DNA of 64,000 bases from Aquila chrysaetos chrysaetos (lineage: Eukaryota > Chordata > Aves > Accipitriformes > Accipitridae), in NCBI RefSeq assembly GCF_900496995.4, contig NC_044030.1:76362017-76426016 (forward strand), read 5' to 3'. Made by a program: the position numbers and the translations under genes. Shown one piece after another: positions 1-9,782 of the stretch. The notes under the pieces are model-generated. The model saw only the letters and a program-made list of their open reading frames with translations. It was not told the origin of the DNA and did not search any database. Each line of letters starts with the position of its first letter. Position 1 is the first letter of the stretch.

Positions 1-588
1 TTGTCTCCTGCTACCTGCCCAGTCTGAGGGGGTCACGGCAAACACCCTCACTTTGCTTTGAGGCTGGGTGATGTACGAGAGCCTAAAAGGCCAGCTGGGG
101 CTTGGCTTGGAGGAGTTTGGTCTTGGGGGCTGTTATGGTTTCAATATAGACCACCTGGGTTTTGCCAGCAGCATGCCGCTCTGGTGTGGACATGCCTGGG
201 AGTCCTGGCACATGCGGAGGACTAAGACCCCACAATCACTGCATCCCATTTCCCGAGCAGGGGCTGCGATGGGGAAGGTGATGCATGGAGCAGCATGGCC
301 CTGCTGTGGCCAGTACACACGGGCTCTCGGGGCTCCTTGCAGCCTGGGGAGGCAGATGCAGAGCATGCTGCCCAGGATAGAGCTCGTTCATGCCCCCAGC
401 CCCTGAAGCAAGAGCAGCCTCAGAAATAAAACCACTTTTTGTAAATAAAGCAACTACTTCTGCTTTTCTGCACATGAAGATGTGGCTCCACCCCATGCAA
501 TCTTGGCCACAGACTGTCACCTGATGGCGGTGGAGCAGGGAAGGACCGAGTCCCTGGACTGCTGCCGCCTGCGGCAGCACCCGCTTAC
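1..588 (+). other. gene-free flank upstream of CD72-like copy 1
   Basis: No coding exon is supported here. Two canonical AATAAA hexamers lie close together at 425-430 and 444-449 on the plus strand, which would suit the 3' end of a plus-strand gene lying to the left of the window. The promoter module seen upstream of CD72-like copies 2 and 3 (GGGGCGTGG box, CCAAT box, conserved leader segment) is not recognisable here; only a short CTTCTGCTT-like stretch near 456-470 recalls it. Confidence 0.4.
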
Positions 589-2331
589 ATGGCCCAGAGC
601 GTGGTCTACGCCGACTTGAAGTTTGCCACAGCCCCGCCGGTCCCGGCCCCCACCTGCCCCGCAGCCCCCGATGAGGACGACAGCCCCTATGAGAACGTGC
701 CGCTGGGGATGGTGACGGCAGCGCCCAGCCCAGGTGAGAGCCCGGCCACGGGCACCGCTGCGGGGATGCCCCGACACGGCGTGGGCAGCGGGTGGTGGCA
801 GTGGGTCCACGGGGTGATGCCCGTGGGCGCGCATCTCTTGCAGGGCGCTGGCACCGGCGTTGGCGCATCCCTGCACGGCTGCTGGCAGCCAGCCTGCTGC
901 TGCTGCTGCTGCTGGTGGCCACCGTGGCCCTGGGGGCTTGCTGTGAGTCGGGGTGAGGGCCGCGGGGGGTGGGAGGCATGATGGGGAAGGGGGCACCGGG
1001 AGCAGGTTTGGAGCTGGGTGAGGGCTGGGCTGCTGGGGGGTTGTCAGGGCCAGGCTGTGCCTGGGGCTGGTGGTCCAGGGCAGCGCTGCTTCTTGCTTGG
1101 CACCCTGAGCTGCCCTCCATCTGCCTGCACTGCCTTGCCCCTGCTTCTCACTGCCTTCCCATTGCCTCCCATCACTTTCACTTTCACCTCCCTTTGCCCT
1201 CCCTCCTCTCGCTCTCTTGTTGCTGCCCCCTTCCCCTCGCCTCACCCTCCCCTTGCCTTGCCCTGCCTTCCCCCTGCCTCCCATTACCTTCCTTTTCCCT
1301 TCCCATTGCCTCCTATTGCCTTTCCAGTGGCTTCCATTTACCTTCCTGTTGTGTCCCAGTGCCTTCCCTTTGCCTTCCCCTTCCCACCCATCGCCTTCCA
1401 TCGCCTCCCCTCGACATCCTTGCGGCTGTCTCGTCCTCCCCGTGGCCTGGCCATGCCCACCCTGCCCCCTGAGCAGGATCAGACCCAGGTCCCCCCGCTC
1501 GGGCCGTCCCATCCCCGTGCCCCAGCTCACCCGCCACGTCCCCAGACTGGCAGGTCACCCGCAGCCTGCAGGATGCCTCCCGTGAGCACGCGGCCGAGCA
1601 GGGCCGCCTCTCGCAGGAGGTGAGCGCACGGGAGCAGAGCCTGGAGCAGACGCGGCTGGAGCTGGCGTGGGCCAGAGCGGAGCTGCAGCGAGCCTGGCGG
1701 GAGGGCAACAGCAGCCAGCTGGAGCTGGGGAGCGCCAGGCAGGAGCTGGCTGTGCTGGAGCAGGAGGTGCAGGAGGTGCGGGGGGAGCTCAGGGCCAGCG
1801 AGAGCTCCGTCAGCAGCCTGCGCGCCTGCGTGAATACAGGTAGGGCCGCGGAGGGCTGGGGGAACGGGCACTGGTGCTGCTGGGGAGACGTCGGGGCTGA
1901 TCCTGGCCAGGCTGGGCCCCCCGAGCATCCGCGGGAGGGCGAGCGCCTCAGCCGTGCCCCTGCCCCCAGATTGCTGCCCCTCGGGCTGGGTGCTCTACAG
2001 GAGCAGGTGCCTCTTCATCTCGGTGGAGAAGAAGACCTGGTGGGAGAGCTATTACGACTGCATGACGAAATCCGCTCGGCTGCTGGTGCAAGGCGACTGG
2101 CTGTCGTGGACGGTGCCGGTACAGAGCAGGGGGGGCTGCGGCACCGCAGGAGGGTGGGCGCGATGGTGGGGCTGGGCAGAGCCCCGTGGGGCCAGCAGCA
2201 GCGGCATCTGCAGAGGTGCTGGGGTGGCACTGCGAGCCCTGGGTGCCCGCCCCGGTGGGCTGCGGGGAGGAGCACGGCCGGCCCCGGGGCTCCCGGGTAC
2301 CAGGTGGGCACTGGGCATGGGGCGGGCAGTC
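589..2331 (+). repeat. left arm of near-identical inverted repeat
   Basis: This arm matches the reverse complement of about 6347-8089. By eye I find only a handful of differences over about 1.75 kb: three or four intronic substitutions, one Val/Ala change in the membrane anchor and one 11-bp unit in an intronic minisatellite. Identity starts at the ATG of the CD72-like genes and stops inside intron 4, just before exon 5. Outside the arm the flanks are unrelated or much more diverged. Confidence 0.85.
1130..1440 (+). repeat. degenerate pyrimidine-rich minisatellite in intron 2 of copy 1
   Basis: The intron contains many imperfect copies of a 10-20 bp unit like TGCCTCCCATTGCCTTCC. The mirror stretch in copy 2 lies at about 7250-7560 and carries one extra 11-bp unit near 7270-7290. 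Copy 3 has a related but shorter tract at about 10550-10830. Confidence 0.6.
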
Positions 2332-2803
2332 ATGGTGCCATGTACTGGATTGGAGAGAGACAACAAAATCTTCATGATAAACCTGATGACCTGTACGAGA
2401 AGCTGTTTAAAGAGTAAGTTGTTCCATCCTGGCCACCTGCACCTCTCCCACCTTCAACAGCCATGGGTAGAGGTGCTGGGCATTGCTCAGGCATCTGTCC
2501 CGGCTACGGGACCGATGCTCAGGCATGGGCAGTGCTCTGGCCTTCCTGCCCAGGCTAAGGGGCCCTGGGGCTGCAGCTGCGTGGGAGACACCACGAGGCG
2601 GGCAGCAGGCTGTGAGCATGGTGGTGGCACCTCTCACGTGCTCCTTGTCTTCTAGGAACAGCTAGTTCCCACTCTGTGCAAGAACATCCTATGGAAAGGT
2701 AAGCAACTCCTACTGCTTTGATGATTTTCCATGGATCTGTGAGAAGCCCCCAAATCTGAGCAGCCCATCAGAGACCGTCTTTCCTCTCCTGGCCAAGGGG
2801 TGA

Positions 2804-3125
2804 ACTCTGAGACTCCCTTTCCGTCACAGGACTGAGGGGCAGGAGCTGGAGCTGGGAGTGCACAGCAAAGACACTCTTTCCTTCCTGCACAGCCACATCC
2901 CTGCGCACCATTGCCTCAACTGCATTGCAGAGCTCTGGGGATACAGGTTGGGAAAGAAGGTGTCTCCATTTCAAAACAAGACTTATGGAAAAGAGACCAT
3001 ATTTCTGTGTTCCACACTCATGCCCAAACTTACATCCCCAGCCCCTGCCCTTCAGTCCCAGCTCCTGTGACCCAGGGAGGGGATGCTGGTACCAACTGAA
3101 ATGGGGAGCCAAAGGAACCTTAGTA
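2804..3125 (+). other. old 3' flank shared by CD72-like copies 1 and 2
   Basis: No gene. The stretch 2895-3045 is clearly, though distantly, similar to the reverse complement of about 5520-5660 (shared ATTGCCTCAACTG and AAGACTTATGG words). Both lie just downstream of the last lectin exon of their gene, so they look like homologous 3' untranslated regions. This shows that the tail-to-tail pair is older than the near-identical arms. Confidence 0.5.
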
Positions 3126-3129
3126 GATA

Positions 3130-3606
3130 TAGTAGATATATGGATGTAGATGAGAACTGCTTAATAATTATCTAGCTTATAATGAAGTTAAAGAAATTTC
3201 AATAGAGGTAGACGTGGCCCAAGAGGATGAGAAGTGGTGCTTAACGTTTGCATTGTTGGCCCAAGGGGATGAGAAGTGATGCTTAATGTTTGCATTGTTG
3301 AGGCTGGCTGGGGCAGGAGATGGTCCCTGATAAGAAGCAGCAGTCCACCACAAAAACCAGCCAAGACCAGCCTTGTGACTTTTGGAACTAATTTTAATAT
3401 GAAGCGGGGATAGACCATGCCTATGTATAGGCATATTGTGAAACTTCATGTATATGTAACACTTGACTGTATAAATTTAAAGCGAACTGCCGCGTCAGGT
3501 GCGCACGACTTTGGTGGGACTACCCCCCCCCCGTGCTGCCCAGCGCTGAATAAACATACCTACTTTACAATCTCACTGATTGTGGAGTCCGTTTCCACAC
3601 GTCACA
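3130..3606 (+). mobile_element. solo LTR of an avian-type endogenous retrovirus (fossil)
   Basis: The stretch has LTR layout: an AT-rich 5' part, a TATA-like TGTATAAATTT near 3467-3477, a CGACTTTGGTGGGACTACC segment, an AATAAA polyadenylation signal at about 3549-3554, and a terminal segment with TGTGGAGTCCGTTTCC. No internal retroviral region adjoins it, so it is a solo LTR. An internal 44-bp unit is tandemly doubled at about 3213-3300. The exact ends and target-site duplication are not clear to me. The family is probably ERVL/ERVK-like of birds, but I cannot name the subfamily; age is moderate judging by the readable signals. Confidence 0.6.
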
Positions 3607-3844
3607 ACTCCTGCTCACCTATGCTGCCTTCTGCTGAGGCTGGTTTGGGAGGTTGCCCTTGCACCTTGTGAAGCTGGGTATGATGGTGTCATTGGTGTCC
3701 CCAAACTGTCCCCCTCAGGGAGTCCTTTCGTTTTACTGGCTGCCCCTCGCCTTTGTCACTATGTGTCACTGGCTCCTATCCTGCCCTTTCTCCTCTCTCC
3801 ATCACCTGCTCTTGGCCACAGCCTGTCCCAGAGCTGAGCTTTGT

Positions 3845-4690
3845 TATCCCGGTCGGAGAAGAGCCTTGATCCCAGGAAGAAGATGGAGCATGTCCTCCTG
3901 GGTGTGTGATGGTCCAGGCCCAGGGGGAACGTGCTGGTGGATGGGGAAAACCAGGCAGGATTTACCAAGGTCAAGTGATGCCTGTCCAACCTGCCTGCTG
4001 CTGTGGGAATACTGGGCTGGGTACAAGGGGAGAGCAATGGGGGCCATTTATCATGAACCTTTGAGGTCTGGGACATGATTTCCCCTGGTCTCCTTGCTGG
4101 CAGAGTGGGGAGATGTGGCCAGGAGAGGGAAAGAAGAAGGTGGGTGGAAACCTGAATGGCAGGAGGGCTGCAAGGGGGTGTCAGTGATCCCCTCACCCAG
4201 ATGGCGATATCCCTGCTGGGTCAATCCTGGGGCTGATGCTCAGCCTTCACCAGTGGCCCGGGTGAGGGATGCGGATGGCCTCAGCCAGCTGGGGGACAAC
4301 ACCAAACTGGACAGTAGTGGGTATACTGGAGGGCAGGACTGGTGTTCAGAGGGGCCTGGAGAAACTGGGTGATGGGAGCCTATTGATGCTGGATGGAGGA
4401 AAGGGCGAGTCCTGCAGCTGGGAAGGAAAGAGAAAACCCCACATGGCAAGATGGGCAAGCAAGCAGCCATGCTGAACAGGCCCGGGGGACGCACGAACCA
4501 GTGGCTGGACAGGAGTCAGCAGTGTGTCCTTGTGGTGGCAGAGCCCAATGACACTGTGGGCAGTGGTGGCCGGAGCTCAGGGCTCCAGGCGCAGGGATCC
4601 TGCTCCTCTGCGGGCACCAGGGAGACCACGTCTGGGCTCCCCAGGACAAGCCAGACACAGCAAATCCTTGTTTCGCATGATAGCTGAGAT
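3845..4690 (+). mobile_element. CR1-type LINE fragment, reverse-transcriptase C-terminal part
   Basis: The plus strand, across shifting frames, matches the order of the CR1 reverse transcriptase: CLTNL-like (PTCLLLWEY), VIYLD-like (GAIYHEPL), AFDMVP-like, then LGDNTKL for the FADDTKL motif near 4290-4320, then the thumb/C-terminal segment ending with WAPQDK near 4630-4660. It is heavily decayed, with several frame changes, and has no recognisable 3' terminal repeat. It lies in the spacer between the inverted CD72-like copies. Confidence 0.65.
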
Positions 4691-4939
4691 TGCAGGGGAC
4701 CTTCTGCAATCCTGTCCCAGCCTCCCTGCGCCATGGGCTGGCTCCACCAGCCTCGTTCCACACCTCCTCTCCCAGGAGCTGCCCATGTCCAGCTTAGCAA
4801 AGTGGTCCCTGCCTCATCCCCCTCTCTGCAGAAACACTGAGTGAGATGGGGAGGGTCAACGCTGCCCCGGGACTCCTCCACCCAGCCCAGTCGGGTCAGG
4901 GCTCCCTCATCGCCTCCCTGTCAGCTCAGGTCCCACCAT

Positions 4940-5165
4940 GGTCTTAGGGATCTTTCCCCCATGGTGGCAGGGGTCTCCCCTTTCGCCCATGTTCCCAAGC
5001 CTCCCCAGTGCTCCCCCCTCTGTCCCACTGTCTCAAGGCTTCTTGCTGCACCCCCATTTCTTCCCATGGCCTCAGGGCTCCCTTATTCACCCCCCATGGT
5101 TTCAGGGCTCCCCAGCACTCCCCCATCTCCCCCATGGTCTCAGGGGTCTCCAGCAGTTTCTTATG
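4940..5165 (+). repeat. minisatellite, 30-45 bp unit
   Basis: At least four imperfect units built on CCCCCATGGTCTCAGGGG followed by CTCCCCAGCA-like text lie head to tail. They lie downstream of the 3' end of CD72-like copy 2 (minus strand). No coding potential is supported. Confidence 0.6.
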
Positions 5166-5282
5166 CTGATGGCACCCCTGCCTGCAGCCTCCCCAGGCAA
5201 GGCCCAGCCCAAAGCCCTGAGGAGGTGATGGAGGGAGGAGAAAGGGCAGGATGAGAGAGCTGTCGATGCTGATGGATGGGAC

Positions 5283-5350
5283 AGGCATTAGAGGACAGGA
5301 CTTCCAAAAGAGGACCAGTAGAGGACAGGACTTTCCAAAAAGGACCAGTC
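5283..5350 (+). repeat. two-unit tandem duplication of about 30 bp
   Basis: The words AGAGGACAGGACTT and GGACCAGT occur twice in succession. The flanking stretch 5166-5731 is the 3' flank of CD72-like copy 2; its part 5520-5660 is homologous to 2895-3045 in inverted orientation. Confidence 0.6.
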
Positions 5351-5731
5351 AAGGACACCAATGGTGCCATCATCCTCCATCTCCGAAAAGATGCAAATGG
5401 CACAGCCTGGACCAGTGCACTGCCGGCAGCCTTGGGGGAGCACAGCAGGTGGGAGCTGTGTTCCGCACCGGAGTCCCGGGTCACTGCGAGCTGTGCTGGC
5501 CAGGCCACACAGGGACATGCAGAGGGCCAGTGCAAGGTGGTGTAAGTGTATGTGTGAGTGTGAGAGAGGGCAATAAGGTCTGTTTGCCATAAGTCTTGCT
5601 TTAAAATACAGACACTCTTTCCCAGCGCTTTGCAACACAGTTGAGGCAATGCGTGCACAGGGGAGAGGGTCTTGGGGTGCACCCCCAGTTTCTGTCCCCG
5701 AGTGCTGCAATGGAGTGGGGTGACAGCCCAG

Positions 5732-8089
5732 TCACTCCTCGATCAGGAGAGGAAGGAGGGTCTTGGATGCGCTGCTCAGCTTCGGAGGCTGCTCGCAGAT
5801 CCACTGGTACCTTTTCACACATTTTGAACTCTCTATTTTCCCATTAGATGATATTCCGCAGTCTCCAGAACGGTCGTACCTAGGAGAGAAGGCATATCTC
5901 AGTGGGGCAGTGACAGCACCCTCATTGTGGACACCTGTTCCCACAGGTCCCAGTGCTGCTGGGGCAGGCAGGGGGCCTGGCACTGGGAAAAGTCTGAGGA
6001 AGGGCCACATTCCTCCCCCCAGCCTCCTGCTCTGCCACTTGGAGGTCTGGCTGTGCACCCTGCAGCTGGGGTCTGCCCGGGGCCCCCTCCCCACCTTGGG
6101 GAACTTCTCATTGGAGCATCACCCCCTTTGCCAGGGGGGTCTCACAGGGGTGCAACAGCACCTCCCTGGCATGGTTAAAGGGCAGATGCTCGTGCCATGG
6201 ACTGCTGCACTTACAAGTAAAACGGCTTGCTGTCCAGCCATACAATAGAACTCTTCATGTCAGGAGAAACTTTTGCTCCAATCCAGTACATGGCACCGTG
6301 CACCTGCACAAAATGCTGGGGGGACAGAAGCTGTTGACTGCCCGCCCCATGCCCAGTGCCCACCTGGTACCCGGGAGCCCCGGGACCGGCCGTGCTCCTC
6401 CCCGCAGCCCACCGGGGCGGGCACCCAGGGCTCGCAGTGCCACCCCAGCACCTCTGCAGATGCCGCTGCTGCTGGCCCCACGGGGCTCTGCCCAGCCCCA
6501 CCATCGCGCCCACCCTCCTGCGGTGCCGCAGCCCCCCCTGCTCTGTACCGGCACCGTCCACGACAGCCAGTCGCCTTGCACCAGCAGCCGAGCGGATTTC
6601 GTCATGCAGTCGTAATAGCTCTCCCACCAGGTCTTCTTCTCCACCGAGATGAAGAGGCACCTGCTCCTGTAGAGCACCCAGCCCGAGGGGCAGCAATCTG
6701 GGGGCAGGGGCACGGCTGAGGCGCTCGCCCTCCCGCGGATGCTCGGGGGGCCCAGCCTGGCCAGGATCAGCCCCGACGTCTCCCCAGCAGCACCAGTGCC
6801 CGTTCCCCCAGCCCTCCGCGGCCCTACCTGTATTCACGCAGGCGCGCAGGCTGCTGACGGAGCTCTCGCTGGCCCTGAGCTCCCCCCGCACCTCCTGCAC
6901 CTCCTGCTCCAGCACAGCCAGCTCCTGCCTGGCGCTCCCCAGCTCCAGCTGGCTGCTGTTGCCCTCCCGCCAGGCTCGCTGCAGCTCCGCTCTGGCCCAC
7001 GCCAGCTCCAGCCGCGTCTGCTCCAGGCTCTGCTCCCGTGCGCTCACCTCCTGCGAGAGGCGGCCCTGCTCGGCCGCGTGCTCACGGGAGGCATCCTGCA
7101 GGCTGCGGGTGACCTGCCAGTCTGGGGACGTGGCGGGTGAGCTGGGGCACGGGGATGGGACGGCCCGAGCGGGGGGACCTGGGTCTGATCCTGCTCAGGG
7201 GGCAGGGCGGGCATGGCCAGGCCACGGGGAGGACGAGACAGCCGCAAGGATGTCGAGGGGAGGCGATGGAAGGCGATGCAAAGGCGATGGGTGGGAAGGG
7301 GAAGGCAAAGGGAAGGCACTGGGACACAACAGGAAGGTAAATGGAAGCCACTGGAAAGGCAATAGGAGGCAATGGGAAGGGAAAAGGAAGGTAATGGGAG
7401 GCAGGGGGAAGGCAGGGCAAGGCAAGGGGAGGGTGAGGCGAGGGGAAGGGGGCAGCAACAAGAGAGCGAGAGGAGGGAGGGCAAAGGGAGGTGAAAGTGA
7501 AAGTGATGGGAGGCAATGGGAAGGCAGTGAGAAGCAGGGGCAAGGCAGTGCAGGCAGATGGAGGGCAGCTCAGGGTGCCAAGCAAGAAGCAGCGCTGCCC
7601 TGGACCACCAGCCCCAGGCACAGCCTGGCCCTGACAACCCCCCAGCAGCCCAGCCCTCACCCAGCTCCAAACCTGCTCCCGGTGCCCCCTTCCCCATCAT
7701 GCCTCCCACCCCCCGCGGCCCTCACCCCGACTCACAGCAAGCCCCCAGGGCCACGGTGGCCGCCAGCAGCAGCAGCAGCAGCAGGCTGGCTGCCAGCAGC
7801 CGTGCAGGGATGCGCCAACGCCGGTGCCAGCGCCCTGCAAGAGATGCGCGCCCACGGGCATCACCCCGTGGACCCACTGCCACCACCCGCTGCCCGCGCC
7901 GTGTCGGGGCATCCCCGCAGCGGTGCCCGTGGCCGGGCTCTCACCTGGGCTGGGCGCTGCCGTCACCATCCCCAGCGGCACGTTCTCATAGGGGCTGTCG
8001 TCCTCATCGGGGGCTGCGGGGCAGGTGGGGGCCGGGACCGGCGGGGCTGTGGCAAACTTCAAGTCGGCGTAGACCACGCTCTGGGCCAT
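5732..8089 (-). CDS. CD72-like copy 2, type II C-type lectin receptor with ITIMs
   Basis: Six exons with consistent phases: 8089-7945, 7834-7736, 7121-6828, 6697-6549, 6315-6215, 5879-5732 (936 nt, 311 aa). Order: cytoplasmic tail with VVYADL at Tyr7 (an ITIM) and SPYENV at Tyr34 (second ITIM-like site that also fits YxN Grb2 binding); membrane anchor about residues 60-80 (Leu-rich, no signal peptide, so type II); heptad-rich stalk 83-178; C-type lectin-like domain 180-311 with CCPSGW, YWIG, CGISS and WICEQPP. This is the layout of CD72, a B-cell inhibitory co-receptor known to recruit SHP-1 through the first ITIM. The domain lacks a WND-type sugar/calcium motif. The usual WVDGS element reads WLDSK. 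The start is the ATG shared with copies 1 and 3. Exons 1-4 are nearly identical to copy 1 in inverted orientation. Product function is inferred from the family. Confidence 0.85.
6347..8089 (-). repeat. right arm of near-identical inverted repeat
   Basis: Reverse complement of the 589-2331 arm, separated from it by about 4 kb of spacer. It covers exons 1-4 and introns 1-4 (in part) of CD72-like copy 2. Since the spacer edges hold older, diverged homologous exons, the arms are better explained by recent sequence conversion (or an assembly effect) than by a fresh duplication of the whole locus. Confidence 0.85.
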
Positions 8090-8159
8090 GCCCTGGGCTG
8101 CCCCGATGGCCCTGACGGTTCCTGCTCTGCTGCAGTTGCCCCCTCTCTCAGACCTGCAA

Positions 8160-8305
8160 AGGAGAAGTGTGGCTGGTTTCTGCAGAAGCAGAAGTTTACT
8201 GTGCTGTGTAGCAGAGAGGAGCAGGACAGCCCAGCTACAGGGACCAGTGCCCTGCCATTGGCTCTGGTGCTTCCACCCTGTCCCCTTCCACGCCCCAAAA
8301 CTGCT
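8160..8305 (-). promoter_or_regulatory. promoter and leader module of CD72-like copy 2
   Basis: On the minus strand a CCACGCCCC/GGGGCGTGG box (8289-8301, KLF/Sp-like), a CCAAT box (complement of ATTGG, 8257-8261) and a leader segment AACTTCTGCTTCTGCAG (about 8181-8197) occur in the same order and with similar spacing as upstream of copy 3 (9530-9700). The rest of the two flanks is diverged, so the conservation suggests function. No TATA box is seen. Confidence 0.55.
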
Positions 8306-8524
8306 CAGGGTCCCCTGGGATGGCAGTGGGGTGGTACAGCTCCAGGCTGGGGCACTGGGCAGAGCTGCAGGACTCAGCCTACTGAGAATCAACCGAAATC
8401 CCTGGGTCAGGGGAGAGTGGGGTTGGCTTCCACGTGGGAACAGGTGGCTCTGGGGCTGGAGGTTCCCCCTTTCTGTGCTCTGCTCCGTCGTTTGAGCATC
8501 ACTACGGTGCAGAAATGTTTGCCC

Positions 8525-9060
8525 TAATGCCTAAAACAGGTTTCCGTGTTGCAGCATGAGCTCTTGCTCTTCTCCCCTTCTCCTGGACACATGTCCCCAC
8601 TCTGCCAGCAAGGACACCACAGGGGACCATGTCCCACACCTTGAAGGGTCATGATAAATGGCCCCCATTGCTGTCCCCTCATCCCCAGCCCAGTGTTCCC
8701 ACAGCAGCAGGCAGGCAGGTTGGGCAGGCACCGCTTGTCCTTGGTAAACTCTGCTGGGCTCCCCCCAGACACTGCCATGTCCTCCCTGGGCCTGGACCAC
8801 TGTGTGCCCAAGAGGATGTGCTCTGTCTTCTTCCTGGGGATTGGGTGGAAGCTGCTCAGCCTTTAGTTTTCCATAACTCCTTCCTGTCATCCTTGAGGGT
8901 GGCCATGATTTTTGCCTTTCTCCAGTGATGAAGGACTTCTCCTGCCCTTGCAGAGATGATGGAGAGTGGCCTTGCAATGCTGTGCTCCACCAGCACCCCT
9001 GCACACCAGCAGTCCTGTTCCAGGAACTGGCTGTGTCCAGATATACCCAGCTGGTCCCCA
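8525..9060 (-). mobile_element. CR1-type LINE fragment, reverse-transcriptase part
   Basis: On the minus strand a decayed CR1 reverse transcriptase can be followed: ARPLSII-like near 8970, GEVLHHWRKAKI (for GEVPEDWRKANI) near 8920-8950, LPRTSGACPTCL (for TKGKSCLTNL) near 8720-8750 and FKVWDMVPCGVL (for KAFDMVPHNIL) near 8620-8650. Several frame changes are present. It lies in the head-to-head interval between copies 2 and 3 and belongs to the same part of the element as the plus-strand fragment at 3845-4690. Confidence 0.65.
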
Positions 9061-9525
9061 ACTCAGTGCCCCTTCTGAAATCTGCTTTTCTCCAAATACA
9101 GTTCAGTAGAAACCTCTGAGATGCTGAGGGGCTGGATGTTGGGACCGAGGAAGAGATGTTGTGAGTAGTGGGGTTGTGGTCTGGGGAAGGGAAGGCAAAG
9201 TGGGTGTCATTGCTCTATGTGGCTCTCTGGGGGGGGGGGTTGGAGAGATGCCGAGCCAGAGTCTTCTAGGAGGGGACCAGGGAGAGGATGAGAGGCAGTG
9301 GCACAAGCTACATCATGGGGAAATTCCCATTCCCAGAGGCCGGGAGGGGAAATCCGCATCCGCGAAGACCTCCAGCCTTCCACAGGGCTGTCCCCAGGGC
9401 AATGTGCTCCTGTGTCCAGGCTGGCCCTGCTTTCACCCAGGTCTCTCTTGGCCCAGGGATTTGGTTCCATCTTTGCTCTGTCACTGCCCTGACCTCAGGC
9501 TGCCATGTGCCTGGGGGGACCGTGA
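9061..9525. other. interval between CR1 fragment and CD72 promoter
   Basis: I see no gene, RNA or clear repeat here apart from a short G-run near 9230-9240. It is part of the divergent intergenic space of copies 2 and 3. Confidence 0.4.
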
Positions 9526-9527
9526 GC

Positions 9528-9700
9528 ACTTTTGGGGCGTGGGAGGGGACGGGCCAGTGGCGCTGGGACCAATGAGAGGGTGCTGGTCCCCCCAGCCGTG
9601 CCTCGCTGGTCCCATCTGCTGCAGCTCAGAGCAAACTTCTGCTTCTGCAGACACCGGCTGCACTTCTCCTTTGCACCCCTGAGAGACAGCACAATCACCA
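9528..9700 (+). promoter_or_regulatory. promoter and leader module of CD72 (copy 3)
   Basis: TTTTGGGGCGTGGGAGGGG at about 9530-9548 (KLF/Sp-like box), a CCAAT box at 9569-9573, and a leader segment AACTTCTGCTTCTGCAG at about 9634-9650 followed by CACTTCTCCTTTGCA. The same three elements occur upstream of copy 2 on the other strand. The coding start follows at 9783. The transcription start cannot be placed exactly. Confidence 0.55.
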
Positions 9701-9782
9701 GGGAGGAGGACCATCCCACAAAGGCATCCCAAGGGCAGGGTGGGAGCCAGCAGGGCTCGGGGCTTGCCCAGCGCTTGCCCAC

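Larger units (their letters stand above)
589..2803 (+). pseudogene. CD72-like copy 1, decayed C-type lectin receptor gene
   Basis: Exons 1-4 are intact: 589-733 (tail with VVYADL and SPYENV tyrosine motifs), 844-942 (membrane anchor), 1546-1839 (coiled-coil stalk) and 1970-2118 (start of the C-type lectin-like domain, CCPSGW motif). Phases agree with copies 2 and 3. Exon 5 has lost its acceptor and first codons: homology to copy 2 resumes near 2340 with MYWIG and ends at a usable donor after 2413. The only upstream AG (about 2330) has no pyrimidine tract and gives the wrong frame. The last exon would start at 2656 and encodes GKVSNSYC and FPWICEKPPNL, typical of a lectin-domain end, but carries an in-frame TAG three codons in; the old reading frame ends at 2803. 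It is therefore a host-gene pseudogene, or a truncated receptor if read into intron 4. Exons 1-4 are nearly identical to copy 2, while the 3' half is strongly diverged. Confidence 0.75.

Noticed and set aside
236-1530. Long minus-strand frames at the left end
   Set aside because: They are shadows of CD72-like copy 1 on the opposite strand, with low-complexity Pro/Ser/Gly text.
3480-3560. LTR polyadenylation signal as the normal end of CD72-like copy 1
   Set aside because: It is possible but unsupported; the gene is decayed and there is no transcript evidence.
6959-8527. 522-codon open frame on the plus strand
   Set aside because: It is antisense to CD72-like copy 2 exons and the intronic minisatellite; no domain is recognised.
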